A DNA stretch of 64,000 nt from Pseudomonas sp. 10S4 (GTDB lineage Bacteria; Pseudomonadota; Gammaproteobacteria; Pseudomonadales; Pseudomonadaceae), in NCBI RefSeq assembly GCF_034344865.1, contig NZ_CP133774.1, positions 7,006,001 to 7,070,000 of the forward strand, read 5' to 3'. Shown in pieces: positions 36,499 to 47,786 of the stretch; the stretch's first letter is position 1; each line of letters opens with the position of its first letter. Under the pieces are notes generated by a model. It was given only the letters and a program-made list of their open reading frames with translations, ran no database searches and was not told the DNA's origin. Made by a program: the position numbers and the translations under genes.

Positions 36499-37487
36499 TT
36501 ACTGCTGCAGGTCGATCGGCGCACTCGACGCCATCGGTGCAGAAGTATTCGGCACGGCAATCTCTACCGGCATGCCATCTTCGGCAGCAACCACGTCACG
36601 CACCACATCCCAGTTCATGCGCAGGTTGTTGGTGATGTCTTCACGCTTGAGCATCGCGTTGATCACGGCGGTGTGCTTGTCGACCACCGACGGGTTGCCG
36701 TTGTCGTCCAGCGGCGTATGCGCCTCCAGATAAACCTTGCCGCCACTCATGCCGAACTTGTACGGGTCGTTGATGATCCGCACCGACGTACCGACCGGCA
36801 CCATGCCCGCCATTTCCAGCACGTTGTTGTTGAACATGCGGAAGCAGCCGTGGCTGGTGCGCATGCCGATACCGAATTTTTTGTTCGAGCCATGAATCAG
36901 GTAGCCCGGCGTGCCGAGGCTGAACTTGAACGGCCCCAGCGGGTTATCAGGGCCGGCCGGCACCACATTCGGCAACGGGTCACCATCAGCGGCGTGCTCG
37001 GCCTTGATCGACGCTGGGGGGTCCAGGTCGGGTTAGGCGTTTTGGCGGTGATGGTGGTGTGAGCGATTGGCGAACCCCAGCCTTCACGACCGATACCCAG
37101 CGGGAAGGTGTACACCACGTTCCGGCCTTTCGGGTAGTAGTAGAGACGGTATTCAGCCAGGTTGATCACAATGCCTTCACGCGGACCCGGCGGCAGGATG
37201 AAGCGGGTCGGCAGAATGATTTCGGTGCCGGCGCCCGGCAGCCAGGCATCGACGCCCGGGTTGGCCGCGACCATTTCCGAATAGCCCAGATCGTAAGTGG
37301 TACCAAGGTCGGCGAAGGTATCTTCGTACTTGGCCTTGATCACTTGCACCTGACCGATGATGTCTTCACCAGGGGGTGGTAGAGGCAGCTCCAATGCTGA
37401 AACAGGACCGGCCACACAGAGGGCAGCAAGGGTCAAGCAGCGGGTGACGGCGGGAAAGCGCGGCAACATCCAGAAAATCCTTCGCAT
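36499..37487 (-). pseudogene. L,D-transpeptidase (YkuD/ErfK-YbiS family), frame broken by a one-base deletion
   Basis: With one base restored this is a ~330-residue exported protein: signal peptide (LTLAALCVAGPVSA), LysM-like segment (~40-100, GEDIIGQVQVIKAKYEDTF), and YkuD catalytic domain with HGSNKKFGIGMRTSHGCFRMFN, containing the active-site Cys. The upstream frame reads well to TPNPTWTP; a run of six G on the plus strand (37016-37021), where seven are expected, shifts it, and the downstream frame resumes before PNVVPAGPDNPLGPF. L,D-transpeptidases of the ErfK/YbiS group crosslink Braun lipoprotein to peptidoglycan, which fits its position next to oprI. The break is probably a sequencing error. 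Confidence 0.87.
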
Positions 37488-37829
37488 GAACGACTAGAGG
37501 TATAAGACGGCGATTGTACACCGACACCCGTAAATTCGGGGAGATCGAGAACATTGCAGGCGATACATGACGTTTTTTTCATGTGGGCTTGTTTGGCGAA
37601 GGGACTTGGCCTAATCCCGATGAATTGAGGACGTCTGGCGTCGAACTCATACCTGTGGCGAGGGGGCTTGCTCCCGCTGGGCTGCGCAGCAGTCCTGAAA
37701 TCAGGCAACTGGTTCTATAGATGGACCACATAATCGGAATTGGGGTCCGCTTCGCGACCCAGCGGGAGCAAGCTCCCTCGCCACAGGGACAATGGTCACC
37801 CGTAACTTACCGGCGCCTGCCACCGCAGT
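37488..37829. other. Intergenic region with a REP pair
   Basis: 342 bases between the L,D-transpeptidase start and the next gene end. Apart from the REP pair at 37654-37785 I see no gene. The transpeptidase promoter should lie at 37490-37600 but no clear hexamers stand out. Confidence 0.5.
37654..37785. repeat. Second-type REP pair
   Basis: TGTGGCGAGGGGGCTTGCTC and its complement as outer arms, with GCTGGG / CCCAGC next to them and a ~75-bp interior. Same family as 17359, 57366 and 63581. Confidence 0.85.
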
Positions 37830-38123
37830 CTAAAGCTCGAAACGCAGTTCCGGCCAGATCGGCGAGGTGCCGCGTTTTTGCGACTCGAGGATGGCCCGGC
37901 ACAACGAGCACAAACGCTGATCCTGAAACACCCTGCGGTCCACACTCGACCAGCGCGGTTGCGCCGGCAGCAAGCTGCCGCAGAGGGTCCGGTCCGCCGA
38001 GCCGCCGAGTTCCAGCTGACGGGTCACCAGATGCACCCGCACTTCCTGGCAGGCGAACAGATCCAGCTGCTCGTCAGGCTCGATCAGTTGGTAGGCAAAA
38101 AGGGACCAGGCGGGACGCGGCAT
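37830..38123 (-). CDS. Conserved hypothetical protein (PA2855-like)
   Basis: A 97-residue cytoplasmic protein without a named domain. It has two cysteine pairs, in LFACQEV and the CxxC of RLCSLCRAIL, which could bind metal. Its place between the L,D-transpeptidase and tesA is conserved in P. aeruginosa (PA2855), which supports it being a real gene. The start at 38123 gives MPRPAWSLFAY. It is 55 bp downstream of the tesA stop on the same strand. Confidence 0.75.
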   Translation of the reverse strand: MPRPAWSLFAYQLIEPDEQLDLFACQEVRVHLVTRQLELGGSADRTLCGSLLPAQPRWSSVDRRVFQDQRLCSLCRAILESQKRGTSPIWPELRFEL

Positions 38124-38178
38124 CGGGGGCTCCAAATCGGGGCGCCACCTTAGCCGAAACACCGCCACTAGAAAAGCG

Positions 38179-38783
38179 TCAAAGCAGCGGTTTCAGTGTC
38201 GGCCAGACATTTTCCAGCAACTGGCCCTGAGCCCCTGCCGCCGGGTGCAGGCCATCGGCTTGCATCAGCTCCGGATGACCGCCGATTCCTTCGAGAAAAA
38301 CGGCACCAGCGGGATCTTTTTCTCGGTGGCCAGGTTGCCGTAGACCTCGGCAAAGGCTTCGGTGTAGCGCTTGCCGTAGTTGGGTGGCAATTGCATGCCC
38401 AGCAACAGGACCTTGGCGCCACTGGCCCGGGAGCTGTCGATCATCGCCGCAAGGTTTTGTTGCAATTGTGTTGGCAGCATTCCGCGCAAGCCGTCGTTGC
38501 CTCCCAATTCGAGGATCACCAACTCGGGTTTATGCTCTGCAAGCAGCGCCGGCAGGCGTGCCTGGCCTCCGGCACTGGTGTCGCCGCTGATGGAGGCGTT
38601 GATCACTTTATCGTCGAAACCTTCGCGCTTGAGCCGTTGCTCAAGCAGCGACACCCACCCCAAACGGGTATCCAGTCCGAAACCGGCGCTGATACTATCG
38701 CCAACGATCAGGACTGTACCCGCCGCTGCGTTCTGGGCCATGCACATCAAGGCCAGGCCAGCACTCAAAAACCACACACGCAT
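38179..38783 (-). pseudogene. tesA: Periplasmic acyl-CoA thioesterase/esterase TesA, frame broken by a one-base deletion
   Basis: A ~201-residue SGNH hydrolase. The signal peptide (LSAGLALMCMAQNAAA) precedes block I GDSISAGFG with the catalytic Ser, the GGNDGLRG block and, only after repair, the GLHP block with the catalytic Asp-His pair. As read, the frame ends early at 38265 after PFFSKESAVIRS. Adding one base near 38295 gives FFLEGIGGHPELMQADGLHP and the normal end NVWPTLKPLL. TesA acts as thioesterase and lysophospholipase in the periplasm. It diverges from an ABC exporter gene, as in P. aeruginosa PA2856/PA2857. Probably a sequence error rather than inactivation. Confidence 0.87.
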
Positions 38784-38793
38784 CGGATTCTCC

Positions 38794-39478
38794 ATGGGCG
38801 CAAGCATTCTCACCGCGAAGAACCTCAGCAAAGTGGTTCCCAGCGCGGAAGGTGAACTGACTATCCTGCACGAACTCAGCCTGGAACTGAACAAGGGCGA
38901 CAGCCTGGCCATCGTTGGTGCCTCCGGTTCCGGTAAATCGACCCTCCTGGGCCTGCTCGCCGGCCTCGATCTGCCGAGCAGTGGCGAAGTCATCCTCGCC
39001 GGCCAGGCCCTGAGCAATCTCGACGAAGATCAACGCGCGCGCATCCGCGCCGAGCACGTGGGTTTTGTCTTTCAATCGTTCCAGTTGCTCGACAGTCTTA
39101 ACGCGCTGGAAAACGTCATGCTGCCGCTGGAACTCGACGGCCGCAAAGACGCCCGGGAGCGCGCCACCGAATTGCTGCAACGAGTTGGCCTGGGCCAGCG
39201 CCTCACCCACTCGCCACGCCAGCTCTCCGGCGGTGAACAGCAGCGCGTGGCCATTGCCCGCGCGTTTGCCGCCGAACCTGACGTGTTGTTTCGCCGACGA
39301 ACCCACCGGCAACCTCGACAGCCACACCGGCGAGCGCATCAGCGACTTGCTGTTCGAACTGAACCAGGAACGCGGTACGACCCTGGTGTTGGTAACCCAC
39401 GACGAACGCCTGGCACATCGCTGCCGGCGCCTGATCCGCCTTGAAGCCGGCCTGCTGGTCGCCCCTCTGGAGCCTTGA
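38794..39478 (+). pseudogene. ABC transporter ATPase (YbbA/LolD family), frame broken by a one-base insertion
   Basis: A ~227-residue MacB/LolD-type ATPase. Walker A GASGSGKST, the Q-loop VFQSFQLLD and the signature LSGGEQQRVAIARAFA are in the first frame. An extra T in a run of three at 39289-39291 shifts it just before Walker B; the second frame continues FADEPTGNLDSHTGERI and the H-loop VTHDERLA to the stop. The stop overlaps the ATG of the permease gene (TGATG), so ATPase and permease form one transporter. The family exports lipids, lipoproteins or unknown envelope substrates. Confidence 0.88.
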
Positions 39479-41982
39479 TGGCACGCTTGCCGCTATTGCG
39501 CCTGTTCAGCCTCGCCATCCGCCAACTGCTGCGCGACGCCCGCGCCGGGGAGCTGCGGGTGTTGTTCTTCGCCTTGCTGGTGGCCGTGGCGGCGAGTACT
39601 GCCATCGGTTATTTCGGCGCCCGCCTCAATGGCGCCATGATGCTGCGTGCCACCGAGTTTCTCGGTGCCGACCTTTTGCTCGAAGGCAGTTCACCTGCGC
39701 GCCCCGAGCAGATCAAAAGCGGTACGGAGTTGGGCCTGGAACATGCGCAGGTGGTGGAATTCTCCAGCGTCATCGCAACGGACAAGGGCATTCAGCTGTC
39801 CAGCATCAAGGCGGCCGACGATGTCTATCCACTGCGCGGCGAACTGAAAAGCGCCCCCACGCCATTTGCCCCGGAAGTTTCCGGCGGCGGGCCAAAACCC
39901 GGCGAAGCCTGGGTCGAAGCACGCCTGCTGACGGCTCTGGATCTGAAGATCGGCGACAGCATCGACGTCGGCATGAAAACCCTCAAGCTGTCGCGGGTGT
40001 TGACGTATGAACCGGACCGCGCCGGCAATTTCTACAGCCTGACGCCGCGCGTGTTGATCAACCTCAGCGACCTTACGGCGACTGGCGTGGTGCAGCCCGG
40101 CAGCCGGGTCAGTTATCGCGAACTCTGGCGCGGCAATGCCCAGTCGCTGGAAACCTATCGGCAACTGGTCAAGCCGGGCCTCGCCGCCAACCAGCGCCTG
40201 CAAGATGCCCGGGATGGCAACCGACAGATCGGTGGTGCACTGGGCAAGGCCGAGCGCTACTTGAACATGGCCAGTCTGGTGGCGGTTTTGCTGTCCGGTG
40301 TGGCCGTGGCACTGTCAGCGACACGCTTCGCCATGCGTCGATTCGATGCCAGCGCCTTGCTGCGCTGTCTGGGTCTGTCCCGTCGGGAAACCATGCTGCT
40401 GTTCAGTTTGCAGCTGACAGTGCTTGGCTTGCTCGCCAGCCTCAGCGGCGCCCTTCTCGGCTGGTTGGCGCAACTCGGGCTGTTTGCGCTGCTGCATGAC
40501 TTGCTGCCCACTGACGTTCCACCGGGCGGCTTGCTGCCAGCCATTGCCGGGATCGGCACCGGGCTGGTGGCACTGGCCGGTTTCGCCCTCCCACCGCTGG
40601 CCGCCCTTGGCCGGGTACCGCCATTGCGCGTATTGCGTCGAGACATGCTGCCAATCCCGTCCAGCACCTGGATGGTCTATGGCGCGGCGCTGGGCGCACT
40701 CGGGTTGATCATGTGGCGTTTGAGTCTGGACCTGGTGCTGACCTTCGCCCTGCTGGGCGGTGGCGTGATCGCTGCGGTAGTGCTCGGCGGCTTGCTGCTG
40801 TTGCTGCTCAATAGCCTGCGTCGAATGTTGGCCCGTGCGTCATTGCCGTGGCGCCTGGGTCTGGGCCAACTGCTGCGTCATCCATTGGCGGCCGCTGGCC
40901 AATCCCTGGCCTTCGGTTTGATTCTGCTGTCCATGGCGCTGATTGCATTGCTGCGCGGCGAGCTGCTGGACACCTGGCAGAACCAGTTGCCGAAAAACGC
41001 ACCGAATTATTTCGCGCTGAATATTCTCCCGGCGGACAAACAGGCGTTCACCGATCGCCTGATCGAACTGTCGGCACAATCGGCGCCGCTGTACCCGGTG
41101 GTACCAGGCAGGCTGATCAGTATCAATGGCGAAGCGGTGCAGGACATCGTCAGCAAGGATTCGGCCGGTGACCGGGCGATCCAGCGTGACCTGAGCCTGA
41201 CTTGGGCGGCGGACCTGCCAGCGGGCAACAAGCTCACTTCGGGAACCTGGTGGACCGAACAAACGCCGGAGGATGTTCCCGGTGTGTCGGTGGAAGGCAA
41301 GGTTGCCGAGAGCCTGAAGCTCAAGCTGGGCGATCATCTGGTGTTCACCGTCGGCGGGGTCAATCGCGAAGCGAAAGTCACCAGCCTGCGGGAGATCAAC
41401 TGGGACAACTTCCAGCCGAACTTCTTCATGATCTTTCAGCCTGGCACGTTGAAAGATCTGCCCGCGACCTACCTCACCAGTTTTTATCTGGCAGCCGGTC
41501 ACGATCAGCAGATTGTCGATCTGTCCCGGGCGTTCCCGGCGGTCACCATTCTGCAAGTTGAAGCCTTGCTGGAACAGCTGCGCAGTATCCTTGCCCAAGT
41601 CACCCTGGCGGTGGAATACGTGTTGTTGTTCGTGCTGGCGGCGGGCATGGCCGTGCTGTTCTCCGGCCTGCAAGCAACACTGGATGAACGAATTCGCCAA
41701 GGGGCGCTGTTACGCGCCCTAGGGGCCGAGCGCCAATTGCTGGTCAAGGCCCGGCGCATCGAGTTCGGCTTGCTCGGCGCCGTCAGCGGCCTGCTGGCGG
41801 CCCTGGGTTCGGAGCTGGTCAGCCTGGTGCTTTACCGTTACGCCTTCGACCTGCCCTGGCACCCGCATCCGTGGCTGCTGGTGCTGCCATTGATCGGTGC
41901 CGTGCTGATTGGTGGCGCCGGTGTGTTCGGTACGCGTCGCGCCCTGAACGCCAGCCCGCTGACAGTCCTGCGCGAGGGTTGA
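39478..41982 (+). CDS. ABC transporter permease, FtsX/YbbP family
   Basis: An 834-residue inner-membrane permease of the YbbP type, with a large periplasmic domain after the first membrane helix (~22-45), a first FtsX bundle (~260-420), further helices (~400-480), a second periplasmic domain (~500-690) and a C-terminal FtsX bundle (~690-830) ending [13 protein letters not shown]. It works with the ATPase encoded just upstream (ATG overlaps the TGA). E. coli ybbAP lies divergent from tesA in the same way, so the link to TesA is ancient, but the substrate remains unknown. Confidence 0.92.
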   Translation: MARLPLLRLFSLAIRQLLRDARAGELRVLFFALLVAVAASTAIGYFGARLNGAMMLRATEFLGADLLLEGSSPARPEQIKSGTELGLEHAQVVEFSSVIATDKGIQLSSIKAADDVYPLRGELKSAPTPFAPEVSGGGPKPGEAWVEARLLTALDLKIGDSIDVGMKTLKLSRVLTYEPDRAGNFYSLTPRVLINLSDLTATGVVQPGSRVSYRELWRGNAQSLETYRQLVKPGLAANQRLQDARDGNRQIGGALGKAERYLNMASLVAVLLSGVAVALSATRFAMRRFDASALLRCLGLSRRETMLLFSLQLTVLGLLASLSGALLGWLAQLGLFALLHDLLPTDVPPGGLLPAIAGIGTGLVALAGFALPPLAALGRVPPLRVLRRDMLPIPSSTWMVYGAALGALGLIMWRLSLDLVLTFALLGGGVIAAVVLGGLLLLLLNSLRRMLARASLPWRLGLGQLLRHPLAAAGQSLAFGLILLSMALIALLRGELLDTWQNQLPKNAPNYFALNILPADKQAFTDRLIELSAQSAPLYPVVPGRLISINGEAVQDIVSKDSAGDRAIQRDLSLTWAADLPAGNKLTSGTWWTEQTPEDVPGVSVEGKVAESLKLKLGDHLVFTVGGVNREAKVTSLREINWDNFQPNFFMIFQPGTLKDLPATYLTSFYLAAGHDQQIVDLSRAFPAVTILQVEALLEQLRSILAQVTLAVEYVLLFVLAAGMAVLFSGLQATLDERIRQGALLRALGAERQLLVKARRIEFGLLGAVSGLLAALGSELVSLVLYRYAFDLPWHPHPWLLVLPLIGAVLIGGAGVFGTRRALNASPLTVLREG

Positions 41983-42016
41983 TAGACTCCAGCACTCTCT
42001 ACCACAAGAAGTCGCC

Positions 42017-42514
42017 ATGAGCCGTTATCGCCCTCCCCGCACCGCTGGCACCGCGCTGATCACCCCCGAAGGTGAAGCGCGGATGCGTGCCGAGTTTCAC
42101 GAACTCTGGCACGTGCGCCGACCGCAGGTAACGCAATCGGTCAGCGAGGCAGCGGCCCAGGGTGATCGCTCGGAAAATGCCGAATACACCTACGGCAAGA
42201 AAATGCTGCGCGAGATCGACAGTCGTGTGCGTTTTCTCACCAAACGACTGGAAGCCCTGAAAGTCGTCAGCGAAAAACCCAGCGATCCGAACAAGGTGTA
42301 TTTCGGCGCCTGGGTGACGATTGAAGATGAGGACGGCAAAGAGTCGCGCTATCGCATTGTCGGCCCGGACGAACTGGACCTCAAACTGGGACTGATCAGC
42401 ATTGATTCGCCACTGGCCCGCGCCCTGATCGGTAAGGCGCTGGACGCAGAAGTCCGGGTCCAGACACCCACCGGTGAGCAGTGCGTGTATATCGTGGCGA
42501 TCGAGTATCTGTAG
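42017..42514 (+). CDS. greB: Transcript cleavage factor GreB
   Basis: A 165-residue Gre factor. The N-terminal coiled coil has the acidic tip [18 protein letters not shown] that reaches into the RNA polymerase active site, and the C-terminal FKBP-like domain has the GreB form of [25 protein letters not shown] (in parts) ending with the hydrophobic IVAIEYL. It restarts backtracked polymerase by stimulating RNA cleavage. It begins 34 bp after the permease stop in the same direction. Confidence 0.95.
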   Translation: MSRYRPPRTAGTALITPEGEARMRAEFHELWHVRRPQVTQSVSEAAAQGDRSENAEYTYGKKMLREIDSRVRFLTKRLEALKVVSEKPSDPNKVYFGAWVTIEDEDGKESRYRIVGPDELDLKLGLISIDSPLARALIGKALDAEVRVQTPTGEQCVYIVAIEYL

Positions 42515-42526
42515 CGTCCTGAAACC

Positions 42527-42835
42527 TCAGCGCCGGGTAATCAACCCTTGTCGAGCGACACGGGTTAATTGTTTGATCACTTCGGGCGCATCTTCAAGGC
42601 TCGGCGACTGAATCACCGCCAGATCAAAACTGTCGTTGGCAAACCGAGCCAGTGACTCACCATCTTCGACAAACTGGATCAGGAAAGCTGCGGGGCCGCC
42701 AGTACGACGTGGCCAGCCGTCGAGATAACGCAGAAGCGTCGGCTGATGTTTGCCGCCAAGCAGGATTTTTGGATTGCGCTGGGTGAGGTGTGCCGTGATC
42801 GGCGCGGGGCGTACAACGGGGCTTAGTGCATTCAT
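42527..42835 (-). CDS. Conserved hypothetical protein
   Basis: A 102-residue protein that I do not recognise. The sequence looks globular with one cluster like a strand-helix unit (FDLAVIQSPSLEDAPEVIKQLTRVAR) and no membrane segment or metal motif. The start at 42835 is used because the preceding seven codons lack support; no strong ribosome site is visible. It converges on greB, with stops 12 bp apart, and about 250 bp without genes lie upstream. Confidence 0.6.
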   Translation of the reverse strand: MNALSPVVRPAPITAHLTQRNPKILLGGKHQPTLLRYLDGWPRRTGGPAAFLIQFVEDGESLARFANDSFDLAVIQSPSLEDAPEVIKQLTRVARQGLITRR

Positions 42836-43038
42836 TGGGTCGTGTCTCTGCCTCAAAAGTCTGCATGGCAGGTGAGAGGCAACACCGAACCAGCGCTTTA
42901 GCGGTATTTCGAAGCCTGTTTCAAGCTTCTATCGGCAACTGGATGAGTCACCTGGCGCCCCGCAAGTAGCTGTTTAAATCGGCGCATGAGCAACATCCTA
43001 GAGAACGTGACCGGACAGTGTCAAGAATCCCGAGCAAC

Positions 43039-43068
43039 AAAAAAGGCCCGCGCAATGCGGGCCTTTTC
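43039..43068 (-). terminator. Rho-independent terminator of doxX
   Basis: GGCCCGC and GCGGGCC arms with A and T runs on both sides, 15 bp beyond the doxX stop. Confidence 0.88.
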
Positions 43069-43083
43069 GTTAAGCCAGAGCGG

Positions 43084-43518
43084 TCAGCCGGCGATGGCGC
43101 GGTCTGCTGAAAGCTTGCCGGCGCCTTCGATCAGCACCGCGATGCTGCCACCGAGCAAAGCCAGGGCAAACTCGTAGCCATTGTTGGCCAAGAACAGACC
43201 GTTATGGATGTGCACCGAGAAGATCGCCACCAGTGAGAGGAAGGTCAGCCCCAGTGCCGCCGGACGAACCAGCAAACCGATGATCAAGGCCAGACCAGCG
43301 AAGAATTCCGTACCACCCGCCAGGATCGCCATCAGGTGACCCGGTGCAAGGCCAAGGCTTTCCATGTACTGCGCGGTGCCGGCAATCCCGTAACCACCGA
43401 ACATTCCGAAGAGCTTCTGCGAACCGTGAGCCGCGAAGATAATGCCGACGAAAATACGCAGAACAGTCAGGCCGTAGCCAGCGCGGGTAAACAGTACCTT
43501 GTTGATCAGAGTGCTCAT
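43084..43518 (-). CDS. DoxX-family inner-membrane protein
   Basis: A 144-residue protein with four membrane helices (about 15-35, 55-72, 76-95 and 105-125). The DoxX signature is visible in LRIFVGIIFAAHGSQKLFG near the N-terminus and GGTEFFAGLALIIGLL in the middle. DoxX proteins are linked to quinone-dependent oxidation or to redox homeostasis in different bacteria; no specific role can be assigned. Its own terminator suggests a single-gene unit. Confidence 0.9.
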   Translation of the reverse strand: MSTLINKVLFTRAGYGLTVLRIFVGIIFAAHGSQKLFGMFGGYGIAGTAQYMESLGLAPGHLMAILAGGTEFFAGLALIIGLLVRPAALGLTFLSLVAIFSVHIHNGLFLANNGYEFALALLGGSIAVLIEGAGKLSADRAIAG

Positions 43519-43623
43519 GCTGTGTCATCCATTGTGAGTATGTGTGTTGGTTGGCCGCCATATTAATCTGAAAATCGAATGATAAAAGCGGAAATATCCC
43601 ACCATAACAATCAGTTTAGTCGA

Positions 43624-45045
43624 TCATTTTCGCGAGACCACTTTTTGCCCTTTAGGCTCCAACGACTCCCGCTCCCGATCAAACGCCAAGTAATACTTGT
43701 TCACGCTATTAACATAGCTGACGGCGCTCATCCCCACTTGCTCCATGGCAATGCGCTCGACCTGAAAGAACCACTGATTAGGGTTCAAACCCCGTCGCCG
43801 GGCCTCAGCACGCATGCCCTGAACCCGTTCCGGCCCCATGTTGTACGCCGCCAGCACGAACGCCATCCGTTCGCGCTCGTTGAGTTTGGGGCTGGAGAAG
43901 AATTTTCGGCGGATCATCGCCAGGTACTTGGCCCCTGCCTGCACATTGGCGTCGAGGTTCTGCACATTGTTGACCCCGACCCGCTGTGCCGCCGACGGGG
44001 TGATCTGCATCAAGCCAGTGGGGCCACCGCCACTGCGGGCCTCGGGTTGCAGCGCCGACTCCTTAAACGCCAACGCCGCCAGGTTCAACCAGTCCATGCC
44101 TTGGGCATCAGCGTGTTTTTGCAACACCGGCCGGAGTTTTTCCAGCCGCTCCCGATCGGCCTTCGCCAACGGATAGTGCACTTGATACAGGCGCCGGTAG
44201 ATCCGCAGAAACGCCACGTCCTCATCCGACGGTTTCTTGTAGGTGGTCAGGAAGCGATCAATGCTCGCCCGCAACATCGAGGCATCGCGGCGCACGAACC
44301 AGTATTCCTCGCCGGGCGCACCGATCAGCACCTGCCGATCAAACCGCAGCTTGGGCAGAATCTTGCCCCAGCGCTCGGCGATCGGCTGCTCGACGATGGT
44401 CAGGTGGAAGATGCCACCCTGGACCATCTCCAGCACGTCCTCAACCGCCAGGCTCGGGTCGACCCACTCAACCTTTACCGGTGCCAGTTTGTGCAAGGCG
44501 AGCTTTTGATTGATCTGACTGACCGCGTCCCCGGCCGCACTGCCCGTGGGCAATGCCAGGGTTTTGCCAGAGAGTTGTTCGAGATGGGTGTAACGTCGTT
44601 CACCCTTGATGCCGACCAGGATCAGCGGCACGTTGCTGGCAATCGGTTCGCTGGTACTCACGGCGTGGCCGGATTGCGGATCGAGCAATTCCCCGGGAGC
44701 CACCAGATCGCCCTCGCCGCGCTGCAACGCGCCGAGCAGTTGATCCTTGGCTTTGGGGATGATCTTGAGGGTGATTTCCTGGCCGTCACGTGCGTGGCCA
44801 TTGAGGTATTGCTCGAAGGCCCGCAGGCGATGGTACTCGACACCGATGGCCTGGCCCTCAACTTCACCGGAGCTGTTACGGCTCTGATTGACCAGGACCT
44901 TCAGCACGCGGCTGCTGCGGATTGCCGCCAGATCGCGGACCTGGGTGGACGGCACGGCTTGCAGCGGCCCGGCGAGGCGCGCAACCGCCGGCATCGGCAG
45001 CAGCAACGAACAACACAGCAGTAGCAAAACCGAGGGACGTGTCAT
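43624..45045 (-). CDS. Membrane-bound lytic murein transglycosylase, MltF-like
   Basis: A 473-residue exported protein: signal peptide (LLLLCCSLLLPMPAVA), an N-terminal solute-binding-protein-like domain (~45-290), and a C-terminal SLT domain (~320-450) with the catalytic Glu in ALAFKESAL and the GGGPTGLMQITPSAA and AAYNMGPERV motifs. This is the MltF layout, in which the binding domain regulates peptidoglycan cleavage. The lipobox-like cysteine pair LLCCS is followed by a peptidase site, so lipid anchoring is uncertain. It matches P. aeruginosa PA2865. Confidence 0.9.
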   Translation of the reverse strand: MTRPSVLLLLCCSLLLPMPAVARLAGPLQAVPSTQVRDLAAIRSSRVLKVLVNQSRNSSGEVEGQAIGVEYHRLRAFEQYLNGHARDGQEITLKIIPKAKDQLLGALQRGEGDLVAPGELLDPQSGHAVSTSEPIASNVPLILVGIKGERRYTHLEQLSGKTLALPTGSAAGDAVSQINQKLALHKLAPVKVEWVDPSLAVEDVLEMVQGGIFHLTIVEQPIAERWGKILPKLRFDRQVLIGAPGEEYWFVRRDASMLRASIDRFLTTYKKPSDEDVAFLRIYRRLYQVHYPLAKADRERLEKLRPVLQKHADAQGMDWLNLAALAFKESALQPEARSGGGPTGLMQITPSAAQRVGVNNVQNLDANVQAGAKYLAMIRRKFFSSPKLNERERMAFVLAAYNMGPERVQGMRAEARRRGLNPNQWFFQVERIAMEQVGMSAVSYVNSVNKYYLAFDRERESLEPKGQKVVSRK

Positions 45046-45282
45046 CCACTCTCCGGAAAGAATACTGGTCCGGCTTCAGGGTAAATTCCGTGAAGCAAAA
45101 CGACAGAAACAGAGCGCCTGGAGCGCTGGCAAAGTGCGAAAGACTGGCACAGTGATGGCAGTTTCACCAACCCGACCTGTCTCGCGGCATCAAAAGACAG
45201 CTTTAACTCGTTGTAGTTCTTGGCTTTTCTTATAAATCTACAGCTCTGATATGCTTTCCGGCCTTTGGTCCGAGGTAGCACC

Positions 45283-46092
45283 ATGCAACTCATCGATATC
45301 GGCGTCAACCTGACCAACCCCAGTTTCGACGATAAACACCAGGCCGTACTCGACCGCGCCTACGCTGCCGGGGTCTGCCAATTGGTGCTCACCGGGACCA
45401 GTGTCGACGGCAGCGAACAGGCTCTGGAACTGTGCCGGCAACTGGACGAAAGCGCGCAACGGCTGTTCGCCACCGCCGGCATTCACCCGCACTCCGCCAG
45501 CGACTGGAATGCCGATAGCGAGCGGCGCCTGCGCAGTTTGCTCAAAGAGCCGAACATGGTGGCCGTGGGCGAATGCGGGCTGGATTTCAATCGCGACTTC
45601 TCGCCGCGTCCGCAACAGGAAAAGGTCCTCGAAGAACACCTGGCCATGGCGGTCGAACTGCAATTGCCGGTGTTCCTCCATGAACGCGATGCCAGTCAGC
45701 GCTTGCTCGAAATCCTGCGCGACTACCGTGATCAGTTGCCAGCCGCCGTGGTGCATTGCTTCACCGGCGAAAAGAAAGCGCTGTTCAGTTACCTCGACCT
45801 GGATTTGCACATCGGCATCACTGGCTGGATCTGTGATGAACGACGGGGCACGCACCTGCATCCGCTGGTGAAAGAGATCAAGCGCGGACGCTTGATGCTG
45901 GAGAGTGATGCACCGTACTTGCTGCCGCGCAGTCTAAGGCCCAAGCCAAAGAACGGGCGCAACGAGCCGGCTTATCTGACCGAGGTGTTGCGCGAAGTGG
46001 CGTTGCATCGCGAGGAAAGTGAAGAAGACCTGGCGGCTCATACCACTGCTTGCGCCCGGGCATTCTTCGGCCTGCCTACGTTCCCCCAGTAA
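45283..46092 (+). CDS. tatD: TatD-family 3'-5' DNA/RNA exonuclease
   Basis: A 269-residue TIM-barrel metallohydrolase. The metal-binding residues are visible in the N-terminal LIDIGVNL (where the usual HxH is reduced, as in TatD itself), [35 protein letters not shown] and LESDAPYLL. The GIHPH and [10 protein letters not shown] forms are those of TatD proper. It degrades damaged single-stranded DNA or RNA. ATG 45283 has GAGGT 7 bp upstream; the frame is open six codons further to a GTG at 45265. Confidence 0.9.
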   Translation: MQLIDIGVNLTNPSFDDKHQAVLDRAYAAGVCQLVLTGTSVDGSEQALELCRQLDESAQRLFATAGIHPHSASDWNADSERRLRSLLKEPNMVAVGECGLDFNRDFSPRPQQEKVLEEHLAMAVELQLPVFLHERDASQRLLEILRDYRDQLPAAVVHCFTGEKKALFSYLDLDLHIGITGWICDERRGTHLHPLVKEIKRGRLMLESDAPYLLPRSLRPKPKNGRNEPAYLTEVLREVALHREESEEDLAAHTTACARAFFGLPTFPQ

Positions 46093-46105
46093 CACCTAAA
46101 TCCCC

Positions 46106-46194
46106 TGTGGGAGCGGGCTTGCTCGCGAAGGCGGCAGCACATCCAACATTGATGTGACTGACACACCGCTTTCGCGAGCAAGCCCGCTCCCACA
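46106..46194. repeat. REPIN with long conserved spacer
   Basis: Inverted REP units with a ~40-bp spacer containing CATTGATGTGACTGACACAC. The spacer closely matches the REPIN at 24680. Confidence 0.9.
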
Positions 46195-46300
46195 TTGGAA
46201 CCGTGGTGGTTGTTGACCTGCATCAACGTCCGAATCCCTGCATAGCGGCACAATGCTGGCACCTTGCCAATGCTGTTTCCGCTATCAGAGAAGACCTCCT

Positions 46301-47782
46301 ATGGGTGCCTGGCTTAGCAACATCTCGCTGAAATACAAATTCTGGGCGGTCAACGCGGTCGCCTTCGTCACCACCCTGCTGTTGGTGTTGTACGCCGTAC
46401 AACTTGAACAGCAAGCCCGCAGCCATGCATCCCAGGCATCGGCTCAGGCTCAGGCACGTTTGCTCAACGCCTGGCCTGCCGGGCAGCCGCTGCCCCAGGC
46501 TGACAACGTACTGACCTTCAGTCACGGCCAGGCACCACGGATCAACGATCAACCAGTGCTGGAACTGACCGACACCAATGGCTGGGTCGATATCAACCGC
46601 ATGCCGCTGTTCGGCGACAACCCGTTGATGGGCGCCGAGGTGTTCAGCCGCGCCGACGGCCAGCAAATCGCAGTGATCGCTTACGGCCCGAGCCTGACCC
46701 AAGTGTTCGGCGAACGTTTCTTCAACTATGCGATGGCGGTGGCGATCCTGATGCTGGCGATGCTCGGTGCTTCGCAGTTGTTGATCCGTTTCTTGCTCAG
46801 CCAGCTCAATACCTTGAAAGACGTGATGCTGCACGTCGAGAAAACCGGCGACCTGTCGGCCCGCGTGCCACTGGCCTGCAAGGATGAAGTCGGGCAGATG
46901 GCCAACGCCTTCAACGCCATGCAGGCCGGTTATCAGCGGGTGGTCAACACCGTCGCCAACACCGCCCGGCAACTGGATGTCGGCGCGGCACGGCTGGCGT
47001 CGAGCATGAATGAAGTGCGCCACGGCATGCTCGGCCAGCAAAGCGAAACCGATCAAGCCGCCACCGCCATCAACGAAATGACCGCCACGGTTTATCACAT
47101 CGCCCAGCATGCCGGCGCCACCCGCGACCTCTCGCAAAGCGCCGACACCCTGGCCGGCAGCGGCCAGGAAGTGGTCAGCCGAGTGCAGAAGTCGATTGCC
47201 GGATTGTCCAGCGGCGTGCAGCAGACCGCCGAGATGATCCAGCGCCTGGCCGAGGACAGTCAGAAGATCAATGGCGTGGTCAGCGTGATTCACAGCATTG
47301 CCGAGCAAACCAACCTGCTGGCGCTCAACGCGGCCATCGAAGCGGCGCGGGCCGGAGAAATGGGCCGCGGCTTTGCGGTGGTCGCCGATGAAGTACGCAA
47401 CCTGGCCAAGCGCGTGCAAACCTCGACGGATGAAATCACGCTGATGGTTGCTGCCTTGCAGGCCGGGACCCGAGACGCCGTGGACTTCATGCAGGAGAGC
47501 TCGTTCAAGGCCGACGATTGCGTCCAGCAGGCTCAGGAAGCCGGGGCAGCCTTGGCGCAAATCACCAGCGCGGTGGCGCAGATGCGTGAAAGCAATACGC
47601 AGATCGCAGTGGCCGCCGAGCAGCAGAGCCATGTGGCCGAAGAGATGAATCGGGCGGTGGTGAGCATTCGTGACGTGACCGAGAACACGGTGCAACAGAC
47701 GGTGGATTCAGCGACCACCAGTAATGAGTTGGCGACGTTGGCTGGGGAGTTGAGCAAGGCTATCGGGCAGCTAAAGCTTTAA
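46301..47782 (+). CDS. Methyl-accepting chemotaxis protein
   Basis: A 493-residue transducer with a membrane helix at ~12-32, a small periplasmic ligand domain (~33-140), a second helix (~143-167), a HAMP domain (~170-220) and a cytoplasmic signalling coiled coil. The hairpin tip that contacts CheA/CheW is intact: [19 protein letters not shown] then [15 protein letters not shown]. The ligand is unknown. It corresponds in place to P. aeruginosa PA2867. A repeat-type terminator follows directly. Confidence 0.93.
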   Translation: MGAWLSNISLKYKFWAVNAVAFVTTLLLVLYAVQLEQQARSHASQASAQAQARLLNAWPAGQPLPQADNVLTFSHGQAPRINDQPVLELTDTNGWVDINRMPLFGDNPLMGAEVFSRADGQQIAVIAYGPSLTQVFGERFFNYAMAVAILMLAMLGASQLLIRFLLSQLNTLKDVMLHVEKTGDLSARVPLACKDEVGQMANAFNAMQAGYQRVVNTVANTARQLDVGAARLASSMNEVRHGMLGQQSETDQAATAINEMTATVYHIAQHAGATRDLSQSADTLAGSGQEVVSRVQKSIAGLSSGVQQTAEMIQRLAEDSQKINGVVSVIHSIAEQTNLLALNAAIEAARAGEMGRGFAVVADEVRNLAKRVQTSTDEITLMVAALQAGTRDAVDFMQESSFKADDCVQQAQEAGAALAQITSAVAQMRESNTQIAVAAEQQSHVAEEMNRAVVSIRDVTENTVQQTVDSATTSNELATLAGELSKAIGQLKL

Positions 47783-47786
47783 AGTC